Assembly: GCA_947247005.1 (NCBI GenBank)
Contig: OX365946.1
Location: forward strand, 48,634,734 to 48,698,733
From: Spisula solida
Taxonomy: Eukaryota > Mollusca > Bivalvia > Venerida > Mactridae
Direction of reading: 5' to 3'
Length of the DNA stretch: 64,000 nucleotides
The translations under genes and the position numbers were made by a program. Shown piece by piece: positions 13,301 through 28,300 of this stretch (positions are counted from its first letter, which is position 1; each line of letters starts with the position of its first letter). The notes beneath the pieces are model-generated. The model saw only the letters and a program-made list of their open reading frames with translations. It was not told the origin of the DNA and searched no databases.

Positions 13301-16300
13301 TGTACAATACAAAATGTAGCCCGAGACTGCGATCGTGGTATTTGAAAGGTTTTACGTCGCTCATAGACGTGAAAATGACCCAAAATGACATTTTTGGTTA
13401 AACATGTCATATTCTTCGCAGTTTTGTCATGATATTACAACGGAAATTATCGCTGTATGGTAATGTCAAATGTATAAACATATGATTTACAAGTGTTACC
13501 CTAATCATAATGAGCCCCGACCTCTCCTTTCAAAATCAATCACTAAACAAGCTAGATCAAGTATTCGGCTCAGGCATATCTTGTAGTATGTATTTTGCAT
13601 TGATTTAGTATCGAAAATGTATATCAGATACATTCATATACTCACTATTTTATTACAGATGCGTCGAAGGTTTCCTAGGAGTAACATACGAAGGACATAG
13701 ACAATCTAAAATAATAGATGAGAAGTTTTGTGGTCATCTCTGGCCACCAGAATTGATCAGCCGTGATGCTAGGTTAATACTTACCTTTGACACACACGGA
13801 GCATCCAAAGCTCGGTTTGTTGCCGAGTATCAATTTCTCTCAGGTAACTTTAGCAATATTTGTCCTGCCCGAGTTGATTCCTCCCCTATTTGTACATAAC
13901 CGTCTACAGCATAGCATTAACTATTGTTCTTGAAGTTTTTTTAATTGCCATTTAAGTTACACGAGAGGTGTTTAATTTATATTTGAACAATTTATAGCAC
14001 ATACATTCGCTGTGTACATGCATGTACGATATAATTCAATGCATACACTTTTAGTTTTTCCTGGTTTCAAAAGCAAGTTATTAAATACAAACATTACTAA
14101 TTCGTTCTAGCTTAGGTATAAACACCATCACCACTTACAAGTATTGCCAGAACATAAAAACATGCACTATAAGAAAATTGTTATCGAAATATATAATTTA
14201 TTTCCAAACGGAATACATGTTCATGTAGTTTCAAATTTAACCATGTTCTTTTCCGTGACTTTCACACTAATACCTTGTTAACATACATTTAATATCACCT
14301 GCACTAATTTAGCTTGTCTTGACTAGTTCGGGCGTTTATATGAACTCATCAATGCATCATATTGCATGAGACCCGTGCAAACTATTGCTACAATACATGT
14401 ATAGTAAATAGCGTACATGTATGTATTTATTCGATATTCTCTACTTGTTTGCCTAATTCGGAACCAGGGAGTAATTTTAGAAGAGTAACACATTGATAGG
14501 GTGTGTATACAATGCTACGAGATTAAGAAGTGGTAGATATAATGTAATGGGGGCTGAAATAAAGTGGTTACGTACTTTGGATTTAAAGGGACTACCTCAC
14601 ATATTGGTGTATTGCACAAATGAAATAAAATTGCCAAATATTCGCGTAATTTTGGTATAGTTGCCTGTATATCCCATAAACAACCACACTGACATCTAAG
14701 ATAACTTGAGAAACTTCAGCATTTTGTAGTTATTTAGTATTTTTACATCAAAAATTATATAGGGTATTAATACCATATAGAATATATAACACTACTATTA
14801 CTTAAATTGCGTGACATTTGTTCGTATTGGATGATAACGAATCGAAAAACGCACCAAATACCTCACTGATGTTTACGCTGTAGTTTGTTGATGTTACAGT
14901 TCGATCACCCGTAAATTACATAATTCACAAAGCATGTTGGAAGGAAACCTAATGCTTTATTTTTAAGAAAAAATACTCAGTGGGCGATATCGAGAGTGGT
15001 TAAAATTGCTTATTTGCACCAAATCTTTTATAAAGCAACCGCCAGTGGCTTCCTATTACATCAATACTTGGTTTTGCTTGGAAAATCACGATATTCAAAA
15101 AATATAGCCCAATCTGTGAGGCAGCACCTTTTAGGCTGGCTACTACAGCTGTCGCCGTACGAAATACACCAATTGCGATCGCCAGGGCAACCAACATTTG
15201 CTACTAGGATGTGTGTTTCCATTAATTCTATAGCGTTTTGACCCATGGACCTATGGTGGTTCGTAATGCACAACTACAATAACTATAAAAGTCTAACAGC
15301 TGCTCAGGTCACTTAGATATGTCGAAAAGTCCTGGAAGTTACATTGTGAACAGAAGCTTATTGTGACAGCAGATTACAGATGAAACTGGGGTCATGGTAA
15401 AGTACATACTGTAAGGGATGTATTTGTACCTGGGTTTGTGGCATACGCCACTATATCGACCAAACAACAGTTACTTACCATCGACAAAAGATTCGAGGTC
15501 AGCTCAGATTGCTAAGAAATATTATATTAGCTGTGTATTAAAACTATTATGAACAATGAAGTGCTCAGATAGATTTATAGTGTCAGGTGGACAACTTGAC
15601 ATGGATATTTGGATAGTGCTTTAAGTCACTCTGTTACAAGACATTTAATTACTTTAAATCAAGCGTATGAAACAAGTATAAGTTGAACACCTCTTGTTTG
15701 TACATGTATGCTTTCGTTCATATTAACTGAATATTCATCAGCATAGTTGTAAAATAATTGTTGTAGGCCTGTGTCTCTTTGATTGCAAAAAACCAAATTG
15801 TGAATTTTAATCTGATCCAACTTTGTAATGCTAATTGATTGCGCTTATTCATTGACAACTGAATAAATCCAAAACCAAAAGCATTACTTGCATTACATAG
15901 GGGATTGTAAATGAACACCACTTATGAAGTTTATATTCCTTTTATTATTATTTGTAAAAGGCTTATGCCGAAATGCCAATATTAAAAGATTAAACACTTG
16001 ATAAGTGGTTAAAATTGTTGGAAACTAATGATATGTACGATCATAAACCGTCTCTCATGAAACATCATCACGTGGCTCCGTTTTCTACACTGTAGTATAT
16101 CGTCGTCCTAGTAACCTGTGCATATTGTTCCCCTTTGGTGTTTCTTTGCCTTCATTTCTATATTCTGTGATCTTCCTTTCAGCCCATTCTAGGTCTGGCT
16201 ATGGTTTAATAGACACAGGGAAGTTTTGTTTAACATTTAGTCTATTTGTTTTATTTCTATTGTCAGTGTTCGTGGTTACTGTGGATACATGTCTTCATAT

Positions 16301-19300
16301 CACCTTGTGATTCGTCTTGTCCAATATCATATATTGCAAAAAGTTGTCACGAAAAATCAGAAACCTTTCTTTTGAAACCATTTCCAGTTTTCACCGCATT
16401 GCACGTTAGGGGCGATTCTAAACGGTCTTATTATTAACAGTTGCTGGCGAGCTTCTCTTCTTGGAATATGCTCTTATACTGATATTTCCAATTTAAGTGA
16501 AGGTTAGTTTCAGCTCCACGTACGAGACAATTTAATAGGCCTCGATGGTTTTGTTAAATCTCGCTGGCTCGCCATTTATTGTTCTCACTTTTTGTCGTTT
16601 GTGTTTTTCGTCTCTCCCTGCACCCGCATGATTTGTGATGTGTTTTATTTTAAGTGATTTGAAATAAACCATTTTAGTATTGCTTTGAATGACAGGTGTG
16701 TCGCATTAGTCTGTTATACATGGTAATTAATTAGAATCAATAATTAATATAAAACAATTTAAGTACATTGTACATTCAATTTACACGTTGGTTAAGTGAA
16801 ATTAAACGGGAATTTTAGGAAGTGGTGGTGAAGTTAATTTGTTTCTATGTCATTTTAATTAAATTGCGTTATCGAACCTATTGTTAATATGCGGAGCTTG
16901 CATATCAAACATATACATCTCCTTTGCTTTTCAAAACAAGAAATTTTCAACTAGAAAAGAATACCATACATGTATTGGTAAAAATGTCCTTACTGGTACA
17001 CGTGCAACCTTCTGGAATGGGAGGCTATATATTAGAAACATGACATGTAAAATCTCACATTTAATGTATAAATAATTTGTATAAATGATTTAAATGCAGC
17101 CGGTATTTCATGTATTTGTCTCAATAATTCATTACCTACTGAGACTTTAATATTTGTTTAGCTGCGCTTATAGCATCGCTAACAGTATCAGAATGGACGT
17201 GGCATACATGTTGTGAACGTTCGTCAGAGTGATGTGTACTACTAGCTGGTTCTAGCTGTTATAATATAGAGATTATTCCCTAGTGGTAGTGTTTGCTTAG
17301 AGAGCGGTGGTCGGGGTTAGCTTAGAAAAGTTGCTGCGTTGCATCCCTAAAATGATACTATTACATGTATTGCCCTCGCTTTAAACTCGGCAATATAAAG
17401 GGGAAAACTGAATGCTCTTCTCTCATAAAGTAATCAGGGTGCTGTTTTATCAAAGCACTTACTTTAAAATAAATGGATGTGTTATTGTTCAATAATATTA
17501 CTGTATTATAATCTTAATACAAAGCATTTTCGAAACTATTTGAATGTTTTAAATGTAAATGTAACTGTTATAGACATCAGTCAATATCTGTTTGTAATGC
17601 ATTTACTTGACATATTTCATTTAAATGACAGCTTTATGTGGAACAAGAATTGCAATGTGTACTTACAGATTATGCCATTCCCGGGGTAAACATTGGACAG
17701 AAGGGGGAATGCAGCTTTTTATTTGAAAGTAAAAAATCAGAGTCCGGTTCATTCAACTCGCCTCGGTACCCTGAGAACTACACCGGTGAGATAGAATGCG
17801 TGTACATATTCCAACCAGCAGATAGAAATGAGAAACTGCTTATCTCATTTGAAGTGTTCGAACTTGGTCCTGCAAATACCCAAATATATGGTCATCATAA
17901 CCGAAAGTAAGTTTGTATACTAATTACATGTACATGTATTATTGAATGACACCCGTCTATTTTCTTCTACATAATTATTCTACATTTTACTATAAAATTT
18001 ATGATGCCTTAATATTATCCTTCCTGTAAACGGTCTATTGACAAAATGCACATAATTTAAAGAATGGTCAATAGTTTTGAAATGAAAAATCCTTATTCAA
18101 TACCAATCCTTATAATTCTTGTAACTGATGCGTATATTCATCGCAAGTAATTTTGTTGTCATAGTAATTCCATTACAACAATGCCAGTTGTGTCTCTCAA
18201 CGATAGCTATATAGGGTGTTACAACATGGGGTTGCTTTTCGACGATAGTCATAGTACAGTTGTCGAGACGGATCTCTTGCTGTAACATCCTAGAGGAATG
18301 AGGTGTGTCTATGTAATGTATTCCTTATTGCATAGAAATAGATACACGGAAAGAGACATAACCTTATCAAATATTTAACAAACGTCCTTAAATTCGCAAG
18401 CTATTTTTCACTACTATGTACTGCACTGACTAACTATTTTGATGTATGCCCCAATTGTATGTGTGCAGTCATCTTTACATTTTCGTATAATAATTATATG
18501 AATTTTGATGTTTTCAGGTGCCTAAACACATCTGACTTCCTAGAATTAAGTGAACGGAACGAGGGTCTGTTAGAAAACCAATATACTGCAATCAGTATGT
18601 ACTGTGGGAAAATATTCCCAGCACCGATCATCGCACATCGAGAAATCAAATTCAGATTTAAGGCACAAAAGAACAGTAGCCATCAGGGATTCAAAGCTCA
18701 GTATGAATTTTTGCCAAAAGATGATATACAGAAAAGTAAGATAACTGAACAATATGCATGTTTTGTTTTATTATCTAGTGACATTCCATGAATGTCGGTT
18801 ATCGTGGTAGACAAGAAATCAAACGAAGTTATAATATTCTTAATAATGAAATGATATTCGATCTCGCCAGCATATTCATTAAATTTAGTTAAATTGGTAT
18901 ATTTTGAGAGAAGTACTGTTTTAGTCTGATCCATTGTCATTGTAGTTGCACTTAACGTCAAACATTTCGATAAACATACAGTTGTAATATGTTAAAAACT
19001 ACCAGCATTAATTGAACGATGGTAGATTCAATTTTAATGCAATCATATGTACTTTCGACGGTTGAAAACATTTAATTTAATAATGGTATCATTGAAGAGG
19101 AAAATTCATGGTGTATTTTTTTTTAAAAGATGCATAAAATCTGGCTCACAAGAGACATATATATTTTGTTGCCGAAGTCTTTTACGCTCTTATGTAAAAC
19201 TAGGTGTTTGTTGTAAGCGCTTCTACAACAAGTTAGTCTCATCAAAGTTGTTAATGTCAACGTCCATTACTTTTGATTTGCTTCGTTTGTGTTAATGGCT

Positions 19301-22300
19301 TCCTTCATAAATATCTCTGTCTGACAAATAAGAAATTCCCCACTGACAATAATTTATTCTTTAATATAAACTTGGCGTGTTTCTTAGCAACGTTTAGATG
19401 ACAAAAAGTAGGTATAAACTCTTTTGAACTTTCTTAACGAAAGCTCGTTTATGTAACACAGCCAACAGACAAAACCAAATCCAAGGACAAACCACATTGC
19501 AACACTTGCAACACTCAACAGAAACAGTGAACAATTATTTTTGAAAGAAACGAAACAGCCTTTTGCAGCACTCCAAGCTGCTTCGGTAAGTTGTTTTAGG
19601 TTGTTTCGATCGTTAGACAAAAGGTGTTCATACAATCTTAATCTTTAAAATGAATTCTTTAGATTGTGGACATGTCATTGAGAGTGATGGAAAGGGTGGT
19701 GTGATTAAAAGTCCAAAGTTTCCACAGAAATACGAACGTAGAACGTATTGTGAATGGAAGATCGTAGCCAGCAAGCCACAGAATAAAATCATGATTGAAT
19801 TAGCCTCCTTTAAGATTGAAGGCGGTATGCCTGGAGATGATGGTAACGCAGTTTTTTATTTGTTCGTCTTGTTTTTTCTTGTGTCATTACATGTGTCATA
19901 TTAAAGGTATACTATGCCTATCTGAACAACAAAAACTATATTCAATCCTTTTTTATCATTCCATTGGCTAAAACATCTGTGATTAGAATCATTGTGATAA
20001 AATGACAGCTGAATATATCCCCCTATGTCTTATTAGTACAAGACAGAACATGCGAAAGGTGAGTTGGTTAAACAGCGGATGTTTTAATTGAATGTTTTGA
20101 GATGATTTCTTCTAATGGTTTAGCCATTGCGATCACAAGCAATATCAAATATGAACACCATTGTAACAGTTGTAATTTGTTCAAACTTACTCCTTTGTAA
20201 TTACCTGAGAATGGGTTTTAACAAACAATGCGGTGCCCAACCAAGGGAATTTCTCGTTTAATTTGAATCGATAATAGACGGATAAATCTAATTACAATAT
20301 TTGCTTGACTTATTGAGGATAAAACTCTTTTCTTGCACCTGAGCTTTTTACACTCAGCTACACTGAGAAAATAACTACTAATATCATTATAATACAAATG
20401 TATCTAGCATTAAAGGATACATTCAATGTTCGCGGTCAACCCTCAAGCACCAGGGGACACGAGTCTTGTAGTCAATTAGTTGAAGAAAAGAGAAACAAGG
20501 AGATACTACGTAAATCCAAACTGAAAAATTACTGAAGTGAAGAACATGTATGGTGTACAAACAAATTATAAACATGTTTGTACGAAGTCAAAAGAGGCAA
20601 TACGTACATGTATGTGTATACAAATACCGTAGATCAACTAACGATACTCGTAGTTCGAGTTAGTTACATTTCTAGACACAGTTTCATATGATCGTTGACA
20701 TTTGCATCTTCTGCACTAATGAAATACATTCAATTTGATACGTTCTGATCAGAAGTGGCTCTCAGAGATCAACATTCTATAGGGTCTGTCACAAAAGGTA
20801 ACGTAACTATTCCTGGTAGTGATTAGTATTTAAATATTCATATACTACATGTAGTAATGTGGTGCTCAGTGTATAAGAGATTGGTCAGTGACACGTAATG
20901 TCAAGAGGTAGTGTTCATATGACGGAATTACTTTTTACTGGTGGGAAATATAAACCTAACATTTATTGTTCTAAGGAGAAAACAACAACTATGTATTAAT
21001 GCTTGTTTTATAGGAGACGGGTGTAAGACAGCTGTGTTGAGGGTACAGAAAGGTGATGAGATGGTAGAACTGTGTGGAGCATTTGATGATTCAGAATTAT
21101 CTAAAGAAGCCACTATATCAGAAGGGGATACAGAGACTGTGCAGTAAGTATAATGCGAACTAGAAGTACTTTATAGCATGAAACTGTCTAATAGTCGGGA
21201 GTACCTGCCAACTATGCTACAAACAGTACTCTAGTGAACCAGATTCAAACAGCTTTCAAAATTGCAAATTTTACAGCTGATTGCAATAAGCTAGTGTACT
21301 TATTATTAAAGTGATCTTAATATTCTGATTAAGCAAGTTTCGTGTAATTGACTGAGTATTAGACTAAAAGTCTTTATAAATCTCTGCAGGAACGGTTTGG
21401 GGTTCGTTGTCCTTTTGTTTCACGTAGCTTTGGTTTCAGTTAATTATGCTGGTCGGAGTAGAACCGCCTTTGACATGTTCTGTCTACCATTGTACGGATA
21501 ATGTTTCATTATAATTATCTCACAATACAGACATAAGCTGTACTTTTATCCAGACGATTGATTGAGTCTGATCTACACACCACCATAACTGTGTTCAGAT
21601 ATTGTGTTCATGTACAATCATTGTTTTTGTTTTGCTAGGTTTCTTGTTGCCAATAGCGCAAATGGTCAAAAAGGATTTCAACTTTCATGGACAGAAATTC
21701 ATGTTGCAGGTATTACTCGAACACATTACTCTGATCCTGTCAATGCTATTATCATAATATAACCGATGATTTCGTGTCTACGTTATTATTGAAAAACAGA
21801 ACAACTGTCACCCTGTCAATATAGCCCGTGATTGTCCGGCGAGCCATTGAGTATATTATGATCATACAGTTACAAAAATGTAATATTTATACGGCACAAA
21901 TTATCGAAATACACAAACCGACTGCCGAGGATCAATAAGTTCCAGGTAAATTGTTTGCCAATAATAGGGGAAGTAGAGATTACGTAGAAATATGTGACCC
22001 AATATATGAAAATATGATTAGCGAAAGGAACACTACATGTAACATAAAGGCACAACTAAGTTGCACACATGGATCTTGTTATATACCAGTATTCATCCAT
22101 AGAGGTCAAGAACACCTTTAAGTAAATAATTTCGGACGTTTATCGAATTAGTTGACCACCAAGAAATCAAAGTCAATACCGATATATACATGTAACTCAC
22201 ATGTTCACCAAAGTAACTCTGAATTTCATTCATTGTGATGGAGATTCAACCATGTGTCGTTGGAAATAAACTCATATACATATGTTTCATGTATAATTCT

Positions 22301-25300
22301 ATACTTTGGCGTTCAGTGTGCTAAGGTAGTAACAAAACTGATTTGTCAAATGGAAGTTAAAAGTACACAGATATCTCCATCTGATTTGAAAATGCGACTT
22401 ACTTACTTCGTCCTCTTCACTCCCATTGGAGCATAGGGCATTTACTACAGCTTCCATCAAGTACGGTCTGTGGCCTTTGCTTTGGCTTCTCCCCCATGAC
22501 ATCCTTAACTTCCTTAAGCCAATGTTCAGGGTTCTTTGCCAATATATCTTTGGTCCTTCTCTTCTCCTAATTGGGACAGAAACCAAAATTAAACGAAAAC
22601 AATAAAGACCTGACCGTACTATACAAACCTGAAAAACATTTTATATAAAAATATTACATGTATTACGAAATAATTATGTTTTGATTTGTTTCGTTTCCTT
22701 CCAGCCGGTACATGTTATGGCTTTAAATGTAAACAAACTGGACATTGTATATCATCAGACCTGCGGTGTAACCACTTACCAAATTGTGGACCGGGAGATA
22801 ACTCTGATGAAATATGTAAGTTTTCGTCTCGCTCTTTTCACACATTTTATCATTGATAGTTGTTGTGATAAGTGTTTATTCGATGGGACATGGTATGGAT
22901 CTTCTAAAAATATTATATATTGGGATTCATGTGCATTTTCTAATGGCATTGTCTTCTTCTGATAAGTATCGTTAAAGTGAGGTGCTACCTATGTTTATAA
23001 TGTCACTGTAGTTTACTTTATTATCATTAAATTGTCTGGTTCGTGGATACGTGTTGCATCACATCCGTAAACGATGTCTCTGACGCTGGACCAATTTATA
23101 TCCAATTATCCATAGTCCAAATCACGACCGATGTCATTCTGATAAATGAATTCATTATTATAGTCTATTACTGAGGTCAGGTGGTATTATGTGTATGTGT
23201 TTAATGTACTGACATTACTCGTATATGATTACCAAAACAAAATAATTCTAAAACGTTGTTTGTATGTATATAGTAACTGTAAATGGTTAACGATATGTTA
23301 TACATTTTGTATTAGTAATTTTATACTTTTTCTCTCCCTTTATCTATCATTCGATTATTTTCTGATCTTATGATAATTATCGTTGTTATTGAACAGTAAT
23401 AGAGTTTGTGGACGGAGCTAAAGCGAATGATGATTGATTTCAATACAACATTAACTCCAGATGGATTGTTTTTGCAGTAAAATCTAATTTACCTCCCTTT
23501 TTGTTTGTAGTGTTGAGTCATATATATGTACAAGAAATGTATATCAGTAAAAGATAATAAATATAGTTTTCGTTAAAAAATATAATTGACTGTCAGCAAT
23601 ATGCAGGGTGTTAACTTAAAATGACCAACTGGTGAGATACATTAGACAAAACAAATCAAGGGAGGTAAATCTTGAATAAAATAGAAGAACCATCCATCGT
23701 ATGACAAATGTGATGTAATTATTTGCATAAGCTCTCTGTTATCAGGTGTGGCCGGTTCAAACACGGGCTATTTCTTTTCTCCAACATTAGTATTACCTTA
23801 TATGGTAATGTTAGTGTTTGAGATACAGTCTGTGTAGGTAAGAATACGGTTAGCATGACTCTATTACCGGTTCATTTGTGACTTACTTAACAAACAACTT
23901 ACTCGCAATTTATACAAAAAAGTAACCAACGTTCATGAACTTTGCTATAAAGTAAAATCATTTGATTTATAAAATGATGTTGTGTCCTATCTTCGAAGCA
24001 CAAGTAAGCATGACTAGAACGATCCGTTATGCAAAGTAGTCACGAAACATATTTACAATTCATTACAGTCGTCATTGTGTATTTTGCCATTGTAGCGTGC
24101 ATTTTGTTGTGTCTAAACAATGGTACGACCAGTTTTATAATAAAGTTGCAATTTGTATAATGTGAGTTTGAATTGTTATAATACACTCAAACCCATTTTG
24201 TAATAACAATAACACTTGGAGCTATGCTTTCAAAATGTGTGTTACATTTTCAAAATTATTAAGCAACAGGAAAACCACATTGCATACATTTTCCGGAGTA
24301 AACATGTTTTGTAACATTTTCCGGAGTAAACATGTGTTGATATAATAATTTCAACAGGAGCATCATTTAGAGTATTCTTATTTCCTATAGCAAGCAGACA
24401 CTCAACTCGTCATGGAACAAGTATTACAATTTGCAACTTTATTACTTAACGGATTGTAAAGTTGTAACAACTTTATTAAAAATCGCACTGGGAAGGCAGT
24501 GTTCAACTTACATAGACGAGCACAGAAAACATAAAAACGACACATACATAATGACACACCACAATGTTCGTTAACATTGGTCGGTACACGTATGCCCTTG
24601 TTGTCGTAATGTTTTATCATGAACGTTGGTTGTTTATGTATACATGTTTTACAGGCGCTTTCATATCATAACTATAGCTAATACCATTTCATTTTCATTT
24701 GTCTAAGGTATTGTTAGGCTGTTATTGTTGTTTACTTTTTATTTGATAATGATAAATAGTTCCGAATTCTCATTTAGTTAAATTTTGTTTCGACTGTTTA
24801 TCTGCTTACACAAACAATTGGACCATTTTTTATGTTCATTTGGTTCATAGCTATTCATTATTATACAAAATCATTAAAACCACGCATCATGACAATTTTT
24901 TCAAAAAGGTCTGAAATCAGTAATGCGTGTTGGCGTGGGTGTTTAGCATCAATTCAATCAACAATGCACATTTATAACGTTCTCCGATATTCTTCTGGAC
25001 ATAACTAGAGTAACGCTCTAATAATTCCTACTGTAGCTGACTTATCGGACCGCCCATAGGGGTCTGGTAGAGTTGCATGACCAACATTTATGAGTGCATG
25101 TTCGACAACATATTTCATTAAATATGACATTTTATAATTACATTTTGATGACGGCGTAATGATATACAACTACATACCGTGACACGTGTGGTTGTTGAAT
25201 TGTTTCCATTTGTAATAATGTCATTACACTAATATATCTCATTTGGTTGACTCTCAGAGCAGACTTAGTGTAGTTCCGGGACTTGTTGAGTTAAATATGA

Positions 25301-28300
25301 ACGTTTAGATACTGGATAATATTTAGTGATCAGTCGTCGTCCGTCGTGCACAATTACATGTGCACACTCTATGTTACAGTTGTGGCATTTTCTTGTTAAA
25401 CTGTCATCATGACCATCTGTATAGAATTTATGTCCAATTCAGTATTTGGTCAAATCCAAGGTTACTAGGCCATTAATAGACCAACCTTGTGTATGTAATA
25501 AAGTCTTCATATGGAATTGGATATTCGTGCATTTGGTCTCAACGTTTGTGTTGTTGAATTAGGTTATGTTCGATTCGATGAAATCTAAATCGAGTAAGCA
25601 AACAGGTTAAATATTGCTCAAAAACCATCTTGTGTATGTTAAAGGGATTGTATTGTACATTGGGAGGCATAAATCTTGGTCAGAATATTTGATTTGACTA
25701 AAACTCAGGGTCGTGATTGAATATTGGCCAATCGGATGAATATGCTCAGGTGAGCAATATTGAACCATCTTGGTTCTCATAGATATAATGTTCTTGACAT
25801 TGCAACACTGTAATATTTTATTACTACAAACATACACTTACGTTGTTTTATTTTCGTTCATTAACGACATAACTGTTATGATACATGTACTGCATTTTAC
25901 TGCTTGAACGTGCCAATATTTTGTTTATATTTCCTCTCTTATTTCATTGTTTCCTGTAAACAAATATACATTCCATGAACTCGTTTATTTAACCTCGTGT
26001 ATTATTTTTGTATGATTTTTACGTGCAAGTATCACTTGTTATATTAACGAAATATACATATATACCTTAGGTTCGCATTTGGCTAGCAGTCGTGGTATGT
26101 ACCTTGAAACTTTAAGTTCTCTCTATCTTTTGCTAGCGGCTCACAAGTCTTCTGAACATTTACTCACTAACATTTTTGTTGTTTTATATATATATATATC
26201 TAACGAAATTCCCATTAACTGTGCTTAGATAGATTTGGGTTTATTTTTGTTGTATATTTTTGTTCAAAGGTGCAATGCCTTTCTCCCATGACAAAATGAC
26301 AGAAGCATAATTGAATAAATTCTAGTTCATCCGACTAAATATGTAGATTCTTGTATTACGAACGTCAAATCGAGCCATTAACGAATGGATATTTAAAACC
26401 TGGTGTAGGGCTCGTACATTCTTTATAGCTCTGGAAATGTACTTATACATGCATTTATACGAGTACATGTATACAGCAGTACTTTTAAACTCTTTGAATT
26501 CTAAATAATTTGTCGAATGTATGAGATACACCAGGGTTTGAAATATTTTGTCTGTGACTCTGGCTGGCGTTCGTATTCTTTTCTGTAGTTGGCAAAATTA
26601 ATAACACAAGATGTATAAAGTGAATAGCGACCAGAGCATTTGTGTCAAGTAATATTTAAATACTGATACTAAAATGTTACACGCCGTTTTGAATTCTGGT
26701 TTTAATAGAAGCAGGTAATAGTTGTTTTTCTTGATATAAATAATTTAGTATGATTTAGTATTCATTGTTTCCAATTGTGTTTGCTTTTTTGAATGTTGCT
26801 GTTTTATAATAATTTAAATCATAAGATTATAAAGCCTTGTGCTTTATATGACTTGTAATAAAATAGTTCGATTTTTCCATCTTTAATATATTCACATAGC
26901 ATATTAACCATCATCACTGGTTTACGTATTGAACAATATTTTATGTATATTAAATTGTCAATTTGGTTAAAGATTGTTTCAAGTTTTTAATGTTTTATAT
27001 CGCTAGTACAGTTACACGTCTACACATGTTTACGGATTACAATTTCTTACTCTCTGGAATAAATTCTATTTATCAAGGTAATATATATAAGTGCGCCTGT
27101 TTTGGCCCCAGTTTTCCCTTGGTACCCATTAATTATTTTCTATCCCAAGTTTAATTTTGTATTTAATCTATTCACCCGTTTTTATTATTTTAACTTCTGT
27201 TGTGCTTCACTTTTTCTGAGTCTGAACATCAATTTTCGTTGTAATATTTTGTAACTACCCACAGGGGTGTGTGGCAATATGATATATGTACTTCAGAATG
27301 GAAGTTCTTACTATCGTACTGATCGAATTGTTATAATATGTAATAATAAAAGTATGTATAATTATATATTTATGATGTAATAAATTATGATGGGTTTAAA
27401 ATGATTTGATAATTTAAAATGTATGCACCTCAAGTATCGCAAGTTTGATATATCAGTTATTCAAAAGTGCTATTTGTCAATTACTGAATCACATAGTTTT
27501 GCATAAATCATCAGAATTCTAGAATGAAATAATAACTCTCGTAGTGTCAAGCATGGCTAACTTTGACATCACTAAAACTGCTTCCCAGTCTGTCGAAATT
27601 ATACACTGTACCATTACATCGGTGTATCTAATTTGTTTCATTTGCGTACTAATACCATGCGTTGAAGATGTGGATGTATTTGTTATTCAGACCCTATTCT
27701 CTATTTGTAACTCTAACAATATTAACCTCATCACCATATATAGCGCTGTAATATAACGAAACGAACTGATTTATCCTCCTATGCGTGATTATATTCTGTA
27801 ATGTGCCATCATAGAAACAGAGACATTTATAATATTTCATGATTATTAGGTAAAATGTTAAATGCAGCGCATGAAAGACAATACTCATTTCATAAACGAT
27901 TTTGTGAACTGATATGCTAAAACCCGTGTACAAATACGACACCCATCGATATACCTTGTCCTATAGGAATGATTCGTTCAGAAAAGGTATCTTATGAAAC
28001 AAAGCTGTTCTAGCTAAGTTGATATGGCACTGTACTTTCATCCGACAGTTCAGGACTGCGATTCTACTGATTTGGACAGACAATGTTATTCTGTGGCACT
28101 GCCAATAACGATGTCCTGTACATGTGAGGAAGTTTCTAGTGGCTTTCTGTGAAGAGCTAGTTAGTACTAGACTAGGTACACTAAGTGCACTTAGAAATAT
28201 AGTGAGGTCAACAGGTTGTCGCATTTGGTCCAACATGTGTTGGTGGTGGTGGGAATAAAACAAATGATACATGTAATATAACAAGCTTCTAAATGAAATG

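Noticed and set aside
15000..15240. 81-codon frame and overlapping - strand frames in the CUB3 to CUB4 intron
   Set aside because: All three overlap one another, without splice support or recognisable domain.
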